Source of the DNA: Bacteroidaceae bacterium
Lineage (GTDB): Bacteria; Bacteroidota; Bacteroidia; Bacteroidales; Bacteroidaceae
DNA: 64,000 nucleotides
Direction of reading: 5' to 3'
NCBI GenBank assembly: GCA_017622815.1
Contig: JAGAQH010000012.1
Location: forward strand, 1-64,000
Positions 35,907 to 44,556 of the stretch are shown here, one piece after another. A program made the translations under genes and the position numbers. Positions within the stretch are counted from its first letter, which is position 1, and each line of letters begins with the position of its first letter. The notes under the pieces were generated by a model, which was not told the origin of the DNA, made no database searches, and saw only the letters and a list, made by a program, of their open reading frames with translations.

Positions 35907-36044
35907 GACAAGGACGAGTCACCGAGGGTGACAAGGGCGAGTCACCGAGGGTGACAAGGACGAGTCACCGAGGGTGACAAGGGCGAGTCACCCGGGACAA
36001 CAAGGGCGAATCATCCGGGACAACAAGGGCGAATCATCCGGGAG
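35907..36044 (+). repeat. Six tandem 23-bp units able to form stem-loops
   Basis: Three nearly identical units (35907-35975) carry GTCACCgagGGTGAC, a 6-bp stem with a 3-nt loop; three diverged units follow (CCCGGGAC or TCCGGGAC in place of the stem centre). No spacers between units. Lies between two terminators, outside any gene; 36045-36150 shows nothing else. Confidence 0.85.
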
Positions 36045-36150
36045 GACAAAATATCGTTGTCAGTGAGGGCAAAAACAGATTGTAGGCACGATGGAAAAGG
36101 GACATGCCAACAGACATCTTTTGCCTCTCCTGCAACACACGAAAGAAACA

Positions 36151-36182
36151 AGGGTGCGAAGACTGTTACGTCTTCGCACCCT
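36151..36182 (-). terminator. Terminator of the acyl-ligase gene
   Basis: Perfect 13-bp stem AGGGTGCGAAGAC / GTCTTCGCACCCT, loop of six; on the minus strand it is followed by TGTTTCTTTC. Confidence 0.75.
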
Positions 36183-36228
36183 ATGATTTTGGTATACGGT
36201 AACTATTACCTGTTTCCTACAGAAAGTA

Positions 36229-38751
36229 TCAATCCAGTGCTATGGCCTTCTTTACCTGCTCGGCAATCTCGTCGTAAGACTTGCTGGTGTCGGGCATGAT
36301 GGCCGGCAGATACTCCACGGTAATCTTGTGGGGACGCGGCAGGGACTTCTGGCGGGGCAGAGCCTCGAAAGCACCCGTTATGCGCACGGGGACGATGGGA
36401 ACACGAAGTTCCTTGGACAGGATGGCAAAGGTCTTCTTGAACTGACCCATCTCGCCTGTGTTGGTACGACGGCCTTCGGGGAATATAATCAGGTTCTTGC
36501 CGGCACGCAGTACCTGAGCCATGTTCTGGATGGAGGTCTTCAGGTTGGCACGCTGCATCAGTATGATGTTGCACTGACGTGCAAAGGATTGTCTTGCCTT
36601 GGACTTCACATGCTCCTCGGTGGCATAGAAGTAGCAGTCCTTCAGGGTACTGAACGACAGACCGCTGGTAACGATGGGGCCATCCAGGAAACTCTGGTGG
36701 TTGGGAGCTATGATAAAGGGACCCTTGGCAGGGATGTTCTCCTTGCCCTTCACGGAAAGGCGGAAGTACAGGCGGTTGAACAACTCGGTGATGGCTGCAG
36801 TTACGGGCAGAAGGGCCGTAGGTGTGGAGGGAAGGACGGCAGGTGTACTGGTGAGCAATGTGTGCCAATCCATCTCCTCGGTAACTTCGGTATGCTTCTT
36901 CTGCTTGGCAATGTGTTCGGCAAGGGCCTGCAGGGTGGAGAAGGACAAGATGCTGTCTGCATTCACCTCGGCGCCGAAGGTCTGCTCTATGAACTCCTGC
37001 ATGCTTACACGGTCCAGCGAGTCAAGGCCGAGGTCGGTTTCCAGATGGTCGGTGGGACGCACGGTATCCAGACGCTTCTCCTTCATTACATAGTCGCGCA
37101 TGATGCGGTACTCCTCCATGTCGGGCTCCACAATCTTTCCCTCAGCCTGAGTGTTGGCGGCAGAAACGCCGTTCTTAAGCATATCCAGCACCTTGAAGCG
37201 CTGAATCTTGGACAGGCGTGTACGGGGCAGGGCGCCGTGAAGGACTAAGATGGACATCACCTTCTTGTAGTTCATGGCTTCGTTGTTGTAGGGTTCCAGA
37301 ACCTCGTGCTTCAGCAAAGCCTCTATTTCTGCATCAGTCTTGTCCTTGGCTATATCGTCCTGGGGCACGATGACGGCCACCAACTTGTCGTTGTAGTATG
37401 ATACGGCACATTCCTTTACGAACTGGTCGTACTTCTCCAACTTGAACTCAATCTCCACGGGCTGAACGTTCTTGCCGTTGGACAGGACTATGATTTCCTT
37501 CTTGCGGCCGGTGATGTACACCCTACCCTTCTCGTCCAGACGGGCCAGGTCGCCGGTATGCAGATAACCGTTCTCGTCAAAGAGTTCGGCGGTTTCCTCG
37601 GGACGGTTGTAATAACCCTTCATCACGTTATCGCCCTTCACGCACATCTCGCCGTCTATAATCTTGCACTCGCAACAGGGCAAGGGCAAACCGGAGCATC
37701 CGGGGATGACATCGCCGGGACGTGTGAAACATATCATGGGGGAAGTCTCGGTCATGCCGTAACCCTCGAGCACGGTAATGCCCAGCGTCTTCATGCCGTT
37801 GCCTATCTCCTTGTCCAGAGCGGCGCCACCGCTGACGCAATATACCAAGTGTCCGCCCAACTTCTTATGGACGCTGGCAAACACTTTCTTGGAGAAGCCG
37901 TAACTGCCCATCTTTTCGCACAACTTGTAGAGTGTGCTGGCAAGGGCGCTTTCATCTATCTTCTTCTTTATGCCGTTGTAGAGTGTCTGCCACAGACGGG
38001 GCACACCCACCATGACGGTCACCTTGCCTCTCTGCAACGAAGCCATGATGTCAGGACCCGACATAGTGGGACACAATACCACCTGCGACTCGCTGAATAT
38101 GGGGGCAACAAGCGTACCAACCAAGGGCATGACATGGTGCAGTGGCAGCAGGATAAGCGTGCTGCTGTTCTTGTTGAAGATGGGCACTTCCTTGCACGAA
38201 ATGGCATCGATGTTGACCAGCAGGTTCTTGAAGGTGAGCATAACGCCCTTGGGGAAACCTGTAGTGCCGGAGGTGTAGAGGATTACGCACACGTCGCTAT
38301 CCTCGAAACTGATACCCGTTTCCTTTGTCTCGGCATGGGCGGCAAGTCCTGAGAGGTCGTCCATGCGAAGCACCACGGTATCTACACCGGCCTTCTCTAT
38401 TGCCTGGCGTGCCGTGTCCTCTGTCTGCTCGCTTACCCAGATAGCCTCGGGCTTGGCATCGTTCAGGATATAGGCAACATCGTCCACGGTGCTGCTGGCA
38501 TCCACGGGAATGGCAATGCCCTTGTTCTGCCAGATGGAGAAGAAACTGTATATCCACTCCACGGAGTTCTCGGCAAAGACGATGGTCTTGGCCTCCTTCT
38601 GCACAGGGGTATAGCGTGCAAATAGACGGATGTTCTCAAGCATCTCGGCATAGGAAATCTCCTCGGTGGGAGTCACTATGGCCACGCGGTCAATGACCTT
38701 TATCTTGTTTTCGTAATACATAATGCTGCTCTTTTGTTGTTGTTTAGCCAC
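36229..38751 (-). CDS. Acyl-activating enzyme + ACP + PlsC acyltransferase fusion
   Basis: 840 residues, three parts. (1) AMP-binding acyl-CoA/acyl-ACP ligase, about 1-540: CVILYTSGTTGFPKGVMLTF, YGMTETSPMI, HTGDLARLDEKGRVYITGR. (2) Acyl carrier domain, about 545-620, with the phosphopantetheine serine in GLDSLDRVS near residue 577. (3) 1-acyl-glycerol-3-phosphate acyltransferase (PlsC), about 650-840, with the HxxxxD motif in NHQSFLDGPI near residue 686 and EGRRTNTGEMG. It probably activates a fatty acid, holds it on its own carrier and passes it to a lysophospholipid, much as Aas does in E. coli. Cytoplasmic face of the inner membrane. The neighbouring FadL-like porin could supply the fatty acids. 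Confidence 0.92.
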   Translation of the reverse strand: MAKQQQKSSIMYYENKIKVIDRVAIVTPTEEISYAEMLENIRLFARYTPVQKEAKTIVFAENSVEWIYSFFSIWQNKGIAIPVDASSTVDDVAYILNDAKPEAIWVSEQTEDTARQAIEKAGVDTVVLRMDDLSGLAAHAETKETGISFEDSDVCVILYTSGTTGFPKGVMLTFKNLLVNIDAISCKEVPIFNKNSSTLILLPLHHVMPLVGTLVAPIFSESQVVLCPTMSGPDIMASLQRGKVTVMVGVPRLWQTLYNGIKKKIDESALASTLYKLCEKMGSYGFSKKVFASVHKKLGGHLVYCVSGGAALDKEIGNGMKTLGITVLEGYGMTETSPMICFTRPGDVIPGCSGLPLPCCECKIIDGEMCVKGDNVMKGYYNRPEETAELFDENGYLHTGDLARLDEKGRVYITGRKKEIIVLSNGKNVQPVEIEFKLEKYDQFVKECAVSYYNDKLVAVIVPQDDIAKDKTDAEIEALLKHEVLEPYNNEAMNYKKVMSILVLHGALPRTRLSKIQRFKVLDMLKNGVSAANTQAEGKIVEPDMEEYRIMRDYVMKEKRLDTVRPTDHLETDLGLDSLDRVSMQEFIEQTFGAEVNADSILSFSTLQALAEHIAKQKKHTEVTEEMDWHTLLTSTPAVLPSTPTALLPVTAAITELFNRLYFRLSVKGKENIPAKGPFIIAPNHQSFLDGPIVTSGLSFSTLKDCYFYATEEHVKSKARQSFARQCNIILMQRANLKTSIQNMAQVLRAGKNLIIFPEGRRTNTGEMGQFKKTFAILSKELRVPIVPVRITGAFEALPRQKSLPRPHKITVEYLPAIMPDTSKSYDEIAEQVKKAIALD

Positions 38752-38883
38752 GACGGAGAGTACCGCCCGTTTTCATAAATTTGAGCGGCACCTCCCTCTC
38801 CTCTGGCTCGGCCAGTAGGGGCATGCCGCTCAAAAGCAGAATAGTTACTTATTTAATATATGTATTGGTATATACATTCTTGA

Positions 38884-40344
38884 TTACCAAGCGAAGTTGA
38901 AGCCAATACCTACAACATCGTTGGTGCGAGAATAACGGTCAATCTTGTTACCCAGTGCAGTTACAGACGTTACCTCGCGGTCCTTGTAGAAGGTGTGCAT
39001 GTAACCAAGGTCTATATTGAAGAGTTTGGTGGGATGTATACGTATACCAAGACCCATTGAGTTGCTGCTAAGGTTGAAACTTACGTCACTCATGTAAGCG
39101 TCAGTCAGGCCATAACTGGTGTTCTGCCAAGAGCAAGAAGCTGTAATCCACTTGCAGAACTTCCATTCAACACCTGCCAGGAACTCCATGGTGTTATGAT
39201 CGATGTATGCACTGGTGTGCTTGTCACCATACTTGGTGGCAGACTTGTCGAAGTAATAGTGCCATGCACCGGCAATGCGCAAATCCTTGATGGGGCTGTA
39301 CTGTGCACCAACGGTCAGCAGTGCAGGCATGTCCTCTGCAATTTTCTTGCCATCAGCAAACTGAGACAACAGGTGTGTGGGATCAGCGGCAAAAGCTGCG
39401 GCAGCCTCGCTCATACGTGAGCTGTTCTCAAGACGGATACGAGTCTTAAACTCATACTTGGCTGCCAGTTCCCAATGCTTGTTAGGACGGTAGTGGATAC
39501 CCAAGATAGGAGTAACGCCGAAACCAACCTGGTCACAATTAAGACTCAGTTCGGTACCTGTAGCAGTACCGTTCACTGTTACGTCCTCAACGAAGCCGTT
39601 GTAGTTACATGTAGCATAAACGCCACGGATACCACCATAAACAGCAAGATTGTCCAGCACCTTGTATGTAGCACCAACCTGCAGACCGAAGTAGTACTGC
39701 TTACCCTTCATGTAGGAATTCAGGCTGTAGTTCTTGAAGTTTTGTGCGCCAAAAGCAGCGGCATCCTTCTGCATCTGTGCCATAGCCTGCTCCTGACTCA
39801 TACCCTGTTGCATATAACCCATAACAGTTGCTTGACCAACGGTCATGCCAGTATTGCCATAGGGAGAATTTGCCCACATGTTGGCTATACCCTGAATACC
39901 GCTCTGTACAGTAAGAGCCTCTAAAGAACCAAGGCCGTTCTCAAATTCGCAAGCACCACCGCCACCTACAAGACCGAGGTGAGCAGAAATGCTCCACTTG
40001 TCCTGATTATAGGTAACATCCAATGAAGGCACCACAGGGGCAAAAGCCTCGCCCTTAAAAGTGTGTGTCGGATTGGGGTTGTTTGTGTTCAGGGCAAAAG
40101 CGGGGAAAGTTGTATCAATAGTACGGCTCTGAATAGCAGTCATTGAAGAGATACCCATGTGCCATCCGTTATGCAGGAAAGCCTGGCCTGCGGGATTGGC
40201 ATAAAGACTGGAAAGTGTAATGTTGGCATCCTGTGTGAAGAAACGCAGGTAATGAGCGTTCTGGCTTGTTGTTGTCAACAGACCACCGGCGAAAGCACTT
40301 GTTGCGGCCAAAGCGGTGGCCAAAGAAATTACAATCTTTTTCAT
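38884..40344 (-). CDS. FadL/OmpP1-like outer membrane protein
   Basis: 486 residues with a Sec signal peptide (MKKIVISLATALAATSAFAG). The mature start GLLTTTSQNAHYLRFFTQDA with SLYANPAGQAFLHNGWHMGI is the FadL-type N-terminal hatch and ANPAG motif, and the C-terminus ends with an aromatic residue (GIGFNFAW), as outer membrane barrels do. FadL proteins take up long-chain fatty acids or other hydrophobic molecules. It lies 132 bases upstream of the acyl-activating fusion on the same strand, which supports a fatty-acid uptake role. Confidence 0.88.
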   Translation of the reverse strand: MKKIVISLATALAATSAFAGGLLTTTSQNAHYLRFFTQDANITLSSLYANPAGQAFLHNGWHMGISSMTAIQSRTIDTTFPAFALNTNNPNPTHTFKGEAFAPVVPSLDVTYNQDKWSISAHLGLVGGGGACEFENGLGSLEALTVQSGIQGIANMWANSPYGNTGMTVGQATVMGYMQQGMSQEQAMAQMQKDAAAFGAQNFKNYSLNSYMKGKQYYFGLQVGATYKVLDNLAVYGGIRGVYATCNYNGFVEDVTVNGTATGTELSLNCDQVGFGVTPILGIHYRPNKHWELAAKYEFKTRIRLENSSRMSEAAAAFAADPTHLLSQFADGKKIAEDMPALLTVGAQYSPIKDLRIAGAWHYYFDKSATKYGDKHTSAYIDHNTMEFLAGVEWKFCKWITASCSWQNTSYGLTDAYMSDVSFNLSSNSMGLGIRIHPTKLFNIDLGYMHTFYKDREVTSVTALGNKIDRYSRTNDVVGIGFNFAW

Positions 40345-40375
40345 ATATTTTACCTTGTTTGTGTAAATTCAAGTG

Positions 40376-40383
40376 CAAAGGTA
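40376..40383 (-). promoter_or_regulatory. Promoter -7 element of the FadL-like gene
   Basis: Minus-strand TACCTTTG, 32 nt before the start. The divergent gap 40345-40680 shows no gene. Confidence 0.6.
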
Positions 40384-40638
40384 ACACATTTTCACACATC
40401 ATGTGCATAATTGAGAGCTTTTTTGACGATATTAAGTGTTTTTTGTGCACTTATAAGCATAGGCAGGTGCACTATACCTTATTTATATATATATATACAT
40501 AGCGTACACGCGTTGTGGCGTCTCTCTCCCCGGGCAAAACGAGAACTCAAGACAATACAGCATCGCATGCATGACTATATAATAGGAATAAGCCATGCGC
40601 TTTAGGGGAATTCCCTTTCATTATTATATATATCGGCA

Positions 40639-40646
40639 TATCTTTG
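40639..40646 (+). promoter_or_regulatory. Promoter -7 element of the META lipoprotein gene
   Basis: TATCTTTG, 34 nt upstream of the start codon. Confidence 0.65.
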
Positions 40647-40680
40647 CACCTGGAAACATAACAACACATTATAATAAATT

Positions 40681-41094
40681 ATGAAAAAGACATTATTCTC
40701 TGCCCTTATGGCATGTATGGCATTTTGTTGCTGCACCAATGAAAACAGTACCGGCAATACCGCAGAACCCGACGTGATTGGCAAATGGGCCATCATAGAG
40801 GCCAACGGCCTGAGTACGGACAGTGCGGAGACAAAACCCTTCATAGAGTTCTGCGACAGCGGCATGGTAAACGGACATGCTTCCGTGAATGCCTTCTTCG
40901 GCCAATATGCCCTGAAGGGGGACAGCATCTTCTTTGACCAGATGGCAGCAACCAGCATGATGGGACACGACATGGAAGTGGAAATGGCGGTAATGACCGC
41001 ACTTGCCCAATGCACCACACTGGAGATGCAGGATTCCGTTCTCAATGCAAAGGATTGTGACGGAAACGTGGTTATGACCATGAAGCGCAACTGA
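40681..41094 (+). CDS. META-domain (HslJ-like) lipoprotein
   Basis: 137 residues. Lipoprotein signal ending in a Cys cluster (AFCCC) and a short linker, then one META domain: VIGKWAIIEANG at the start, SVNAFFGQYALKGDSIFFDQ and MAATSMMGHDMEVEMAVMTA in the middle, matching the family pattern G-x-N-x-F-F-G-x-Y and M-A-x-T-x-M. META/HslJ proteins are envelope proteins linked to stress and antibiotic tolerance in E. coli. Monocistronic, with own promoter and a strong terminator. Confidence 0.85.
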   Translation: MKKTLFSALMACMAFCCCTNENSTGNTAEPDVIGKWAIIEANGLSTDSAETKPFIEFCDSGMVNGHASVNAFFGQYALKGDSIFFDQMAATSMMGHDMEVEMAVMTALAQCTTLEMQDSVLNAKDCDGNVVMTMKRN

Positions 41095-41149
41095 TAGAAG
41101 GAATATCCGGTCATTTGTCCAAATGAAAAGGCAAATGCCAGAAATACAC

Positions 41150-41206
41150 ACTCCCCAATTCTGCACAGGCATGCTGCAACATGTGCAGAATTGGGGAGTC
41201 TTTTTA
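41150..41206 (+). terminator. Rho-independent terminator of the META gene
   Basis: Perfect 18-bp stem (arms 41150-41167 and 41182-41199) followed by CTTTTT. Confidence 0.93.
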
Positions 41207-41281
41207 CACACAAAACAGGCAAAGAGCAGTTTTTAACATGTTTTTTGTTCTTATTTGCAACAATAAAAAAGTAAAATGACG

Positions 41282-41289
41282 TATCTTTG
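41282..41289 (+). promoter_or_regulatory. Promoter -7 element of the 2-oxoacid oxidoreductase operon
   Basis: TATCTTTG, 38 nt upstream of the first gene at 41328. Confidence 0.65.
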
Positions 41290-41327
41290 CATTAAAATAG
41301 ACAAAACAGAGCCGGCTCCACAACACA

Positions 41328-41507
41328 ATGACCGAAGAAGAATACATTGCAAAAGGAGATACCGCATGGAAAGAGCAGGATTGGAAGCTGTGCCTTGACT
41401 CCTATGCCGAGGCCATAGCGCTGAATCCGGAAAGCCTCGCCAAGGAAAAAAGGGAAATGGTGATGCAGATAATCCGCTTCTTCAACAAGGATATGCTCAA
41501 TCCATAG
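41328..41507 (+). CDS. 59-residue TPR-like protein leading the kor/vor operon
   Basis: The sequence opens MTEEEYIAKGDTAWKEQDWK and ends FFNKDMLNP. It amounts to one and a half TPR helices (AWKEQDWKLCLDSYAEAIAL) plus a tail. The same small TPR gene heads the 2-oxoacid:ferredoxin oxidoreductase operon in other Bacteroidales, so it is probably a real, conserved subunit or assembly factor. It is 71 bases upstream of the ferredoxin gene and shares the promoter. Confidence 0.8.
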   Translation: MTEEEYIAKGDTAWKEQDWKLCLDSYAEAIALNPESLAKEKREMVMQIIRFFNKDMLNP

Positions 41508-41578
41508 CCTCCCCATACACATGCCGGAGCCTCGTAACAAGGACAATAACAGACAACTACCACACACATACACACACA

Positions 41579-41803
41579 ATGGCCAGATTCAAAGGTATTA
41601 TAGAAGTGGACACAAAGCGATGCAAGGGATGTAACCTGTGTGTCGTGTCCTGCCCATTGAAACTGATAGAGTTGTCGCCCATGGTAAACCATAACGGATA
41701 TAACTATGCGGTGCAGACAGACCCAGAGAAGTGCAACGGATGCAGCAGTTGCGGCATCATATGCCCCGACGGTTGCATCACCGTATACAGAACCAAGGAA
41801 TAA
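41579..41803 (+). CDS. korD: 2-oxoacid:ferredoxin oxidoreductase delta subunit (2x[4Fe-4S] ferredoxin)
   Basis: 74 residues. Two ferredoxin cluster motifs are seen: CKGCNLCVVSCP and CNGCSSCGIICPDGC. This small subunit passes electrons from the oxidoreductase core to external ferredoxin. The subunits that follow (alpha, beta, gamma) complete a four-part enzyme. Whether the complex acts on 2-oxoglutarate (Kor) or branched-chain 2-oxoacids (Vor) cannot be decided from sequence alone. Confidence 0.9.
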   Translation: MARFKGIIEVDTKRCKGCNLCVVSCPLKLIELSPMVNHNGYNYAVQTDPEKCNGCSSCGIICPDGCITVYRTKE

Positions 41804-41818
41804 CCCCCTACTCCACAC

Positions 41819-42910
41819 ATGCAGAAAGACAACGACATACTTTTGCTGAAGGGAAACGAAGCCATAGCACATGCTGCCATACGCTACGGTTACGACGGTT
41901 TCTTTGGCTACCCCATCACGCCACAGAGCGAGATACTGGAAACCCTGGCATTGCTGAAACCCTGGGAAACGACAGGCATGGTGGTGCTTCAGAGCGAGAG
42001 CGAGGTGGCAAGCATCAACATGATATATGCCGGAGGCGGCTCGGGCAAGTGCGTCCTGACATCGTCCTCCAGCGTGGGCGTGTCGCTGATGCAGGAGGTC
42101 ATCCCCTACATGGCCATCTGCGAAGTGCCAGGCCTCATAGTTTCAGTACAACGCGGAGGTCCGGGCCTTGGCACCATACAGCCGTCTCAATCCGACTACC
42201 GGCAGGCTACCTGCGGAGGCGGCAACGGTGACTATCACACCATTGTCCTTGCCCCCTGTTCGGTGCAGGAGAGCTGCAACATGGTGGGTCTTGCCAAGGA
42301 ACTGATGATGAAGTGGCGCACCCCGGTAATTATCCTGTCCGACGGCAGCATTGGGCAGATGATGGAGAAGTGCATACTGCCCCCCTACACTCCACGGCGC
42401 ACCGATGAGGAAATACGCCGGCAGTGCCCTTGGGCCACTAACGGACTTGGGCTTAAAGGCAGGAAGCCAAACGTTATGACAAGTCTGGAACTTGACCAGG
42501 CGCTGATGGAGAAGCGCAACCGCGAACTGCAGAAGAAGTACGCAAGAATACAGCAGGAGGAAGTTCGTGCCGAGCACTATCATACAGAGGATGCCGAGAC
42601 CCTCATAGTGGCCTTCGGTTCTGCTGCAAGAATCTCCATGGGTGCCATAGACAACCTGCGCCAGCAGGGACACAAGGTGGGCCTTCTGCGCCCCGTCACA
42701 CTATGGCCCTTCCCCGAGAAGGAAATATTGGAACTGGCATCACGCATGAAACGCATCGTGGTGGTGGAACTGAACGAAGGGCAGATGTTGCGTGATGTAC
42801 AGTGGGCATCGCAATTCCGATGCCCCATAGAGTTCATCGGACACAGTGGCGGAGTAATCATCACTCCCGACGAGATTACCAGGAAGATCAGCGAAATGGG
42901 AAAGTTATAA
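41819..42910 (+). CDS. korA: 2-oxoacid:ferredoxin oxidoreductase alpha subunit (VorB/KorA type)
   Basis: 363 residues. Family start: LLKGNEAIAHAAIRYGYDGF, then FGYPITPQSEILETLA, and a second domain with VAFGSAARISMGAIDNL and GLLRPVTLWPFPEKEI. It belongs to the subunit often labelled 3-methyl-2-oxobutanoate dehydrogenase VorB. With beta, gamma and delta it converts a 2-oxoacid to its acyl-CoA plus CO2 and reduced ferredoxin, a step that is oxygen-sensitive and typical of anaerobes. The start lies 15 bases after the delta stop. Confidence 0.9.
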   Translation: MQKDNDILLLKGNEAIAHAAIRYGYDGFFGYPITPQSEILETLALLKPWETTGMVVLQSESEVASINMIYAGGGSGKCVLTSSSSVGVSLMQEVIPYMAICEVPGLIVSVQRGGPGLGTIQPSQSDYRQATCGGGNGDYHTIVLAPCSVQESCNMVGLAKELMMKWRTPVIILSDGSIGQMMEKCILPPYTPRRTDEEIRRQCPWATNGLGLKGRKPNVMTSLELDQALMEKRNRELQKKYARIQQEEVRAEHYHTEDAETLIVAFGSAARISMGAIDNLRQQGHKVGLLRPVTLWPFPEKEILELASRMKRIVVVELNEGQMLRDVQWASQFRCPIEFIGHSGGVIITPDEITRKISEMGKL

Positions 42911-42926
42911 ACGGAAATCTATGAAA

Positions 42927-42981
42927 ACTCCGAGTACTCTGAATACTCCGAATACTCCGAATAACTCAGAATTCTCAGAAT
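42927..42981 (+). repeat. Tandem ACTCCGAAT-type 9-mers in front of korB
   Basis: Several imperfect copies; the complement of the 20001-20030 array. It creates an apparent N-terminal extension of korB rich in Asn, Thr and Pro if translation began at 42921. Confidence 0.75.
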
Positions 42982-42989
42982 ACAACCTC

Positions 42990-43757
42990 ATGGACGAGAA
43001 GACAATAAAATCACCCCAGAACATCGTTTACCAGAAACCACGTCTGATGAACGACATCCCCATGCACTACTGCCCCGGATGCGGACATTCCATAGTGCAC
43101 AAACTGGTGGCCGAGATTCTGGACGAAATGGGCATAGAGGAAAAGACCATAGGCGTATGCCCCGTGGGATGCGCTGTCTTTGCATACAGGTATCTGGACA
43201 TCGATTGGATAGAGGCGGCACACGGACGTGCTCCGGCATGTGCCTCGGCACTGAAGAGATTGTGGCCGGAACATCTGGTGTTCACATATCAGGGCGATGG
43301 CGACCTGGCTTGCATAGGCACAGGCGAAACCATACAGACACTGAACCGCGGCGAGAACATCACCGTCATCTTCATAAACAATGCCATCTACGGCATGACG
43401 GGCGGACAGATGGCCCCAACCACACTGATGGGCATGAAGACAAGCACCTGCCCCTACGGCCGACAGGCCGACCTGCATGGCTTCCCCCTGAAAATAAGCG
43501 ACATTGCCGCCACACTGGAGGGCACATGCTACGTTACCCGCCAGGCGGAGAACACCGTGGGCAACATTGCTCGAGCCAAGAAAGCCATACGACAGGCCTT
43601 TGAGAACAGCCTGCAGGGACGCGGTTCGTCGCTGGTGGAAATCGTCAGCACATGCTCTGCCGGATGGAAGATGACACCAGTGCAAAGCAACCAGTGGCTA
43701 GCCGAGAACATGTTGCCCTACTATCCCTTGGGCGACCTGAAAAACATTAAGGACTGA
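42990..43757 (+). CDS. korB: 2-oxoacid:ferredoxin oxidoreductase beta subunit (TPP-binding)
   Basis: 255 residues from MDEKTIKSPQNIVYQKPRLM. Family motifs: PMHYCPGCGHSIVHK, the thiamine diphosphate signature GDGDLACIGTGETIQTLNRG...NN, and NAIYGMTGGQMAPTTLMG. It binds thiamine diphosphate and is the catalytic subunit with the alpha chain. An in-frame ATG at 42921 is rejected because the stretch between is a tandem repeat seen elsewhere in non-coding DNA and homologues begin near 42990. The gene follows korA by 79 bases because of this repeat. Confidence 0.9.
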   Translation: MDEKTIKSPQNIVYQKPRLMNDIPMHYCPGCGHSIVHKLVAEILDEMGIEEKTIGVCPVGCAVFAYRYLDIDWIEAAHGRAPACASALKRLWPEHLVFTYQGDGDLACIGTGETIQTLNRGENITVIFINNAIYGMTGGQMAPTTLMGMKTSTCPYGRQADLHGFPLKISDIAATLEGTCYVTRQAENTVGNIARAKKAIRQAFENSLQGRGSSLVEIVSTCSAGWKMTPVQSNQWLAENMLPYYPLGDLKNIKD

Positions 43758-43762
43758 AAGCA

Positions 43763-44314
43763 ATGAAAGAGGAAATAATCATATCGGGCTTCGGCGGACA
43801 AGGCGTCCTCTCCATGGGAAAGATACTGGCATACGCTGGTATCATCGAAGGCAAGGAAGTGACATGGATGCCGTCCTATGGACCTGAGCAGCGCGGAGGC
43901 ACGGCCAACGTTACCGTAATACTCTCGGACGAGCGCATCACTTCGCCCGTACTGAACACCTACGACACGGCCATAGTGCTGAACCAGCCCTCGCTGGAAC
44001 GCTTCATGCCCCTCGTAAAACCTGGCGGCACACTCATCTACGACCCGTCCAGCATCCTCACCCCTCCCATGCGCAAGGACATAAACGTGTATAGCATAGA
44101 GGCCATGGCCGAAGCGGCAAGAATGAAGAACGGCAAGGTGTTCAACATGCTCCTGCTCGGAGGCCTCATCAAGGTGCGCCCCATCGTCAGCGTGGAGGAT
44201 GTGGTGGAAGGTCTGCATAGGACCCTGCCCGAGCGCCACCATCACCTCATCCCCATGAACGAGGAGGCCATACGCCACGGCATGGAAATCATCCGGGAGG
44301 AGAACAAGGCCTGA
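43763..44314 (+). CDS. korC: 2-oxoacid:ferredoxin oxidoreductase gamma subunit
   Basis: 183 residues. Typical start: IIISGFGGQGVLSMGKILAY, then VTWMPSYGPEQRGGTANVTV and PGGTLIYDPSSI. The gamma chain completes the alpha-beta-gamma-delta core. It lies five bases after korB. Last gene of the operon, followed by a terminator. Confidence 0.92.
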   Translation: MKEEIIISGFGGQGVLSMGKILAYAGIIEGKEVTWMPSYGPEQRGGTANVTVILSDERITSPVLNTYDTAIVLNQPSLERFMPLVKPGGTLIYDPSSILTPPMRKDINVYSIEAMAEAARMKNGKVFNMLLLGGLIKVRPIVSVEDVVEGLHRTLPERHHHLIPMNEEAIRHGMEIIREENKA

Positions 44315-44353
44315 CACAGCAAGGTCTCTACAAAATATGAAGCATCACACAGG

Positions 44354-44390
44354 AAGTCTCATGCCACATACGCATGGGACTTTTCTGTTT
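44354..44390 (+). terminator. Rho-independent terminator of the kor operon
   Basis: Stem AAGTCTCATGC / GCATGGGACTT (one G-T pair), followed by TTCTGTTT. Confidence 0.8.
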
Positions 44391-44556
44391 AACGCTAATG
44401 ACCTATTCTGGGATTATCACGAAGAAAACGGCACCAGAACACCGGCAGGGTGGACAAAACTTCATTTTTCCTGCCTCCGCCTGTAATAAAAACACTATCA
44501 GTGCGTCTAAGGGTGTAAAGCAACAGACAAAGAGAACGACAAAGAGAACGACAAAG

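Noticed and set aside
35907..36044. CRISPR array
   Set aside because: The units are directly abutting with no spacers, and there are no cas genes in the window.
44374..44556. N-terminal extension of the second sigma factor
   Set aside because: It would begin inside the kor operon terminator, and sigma homologues begin near MNQEQEF.
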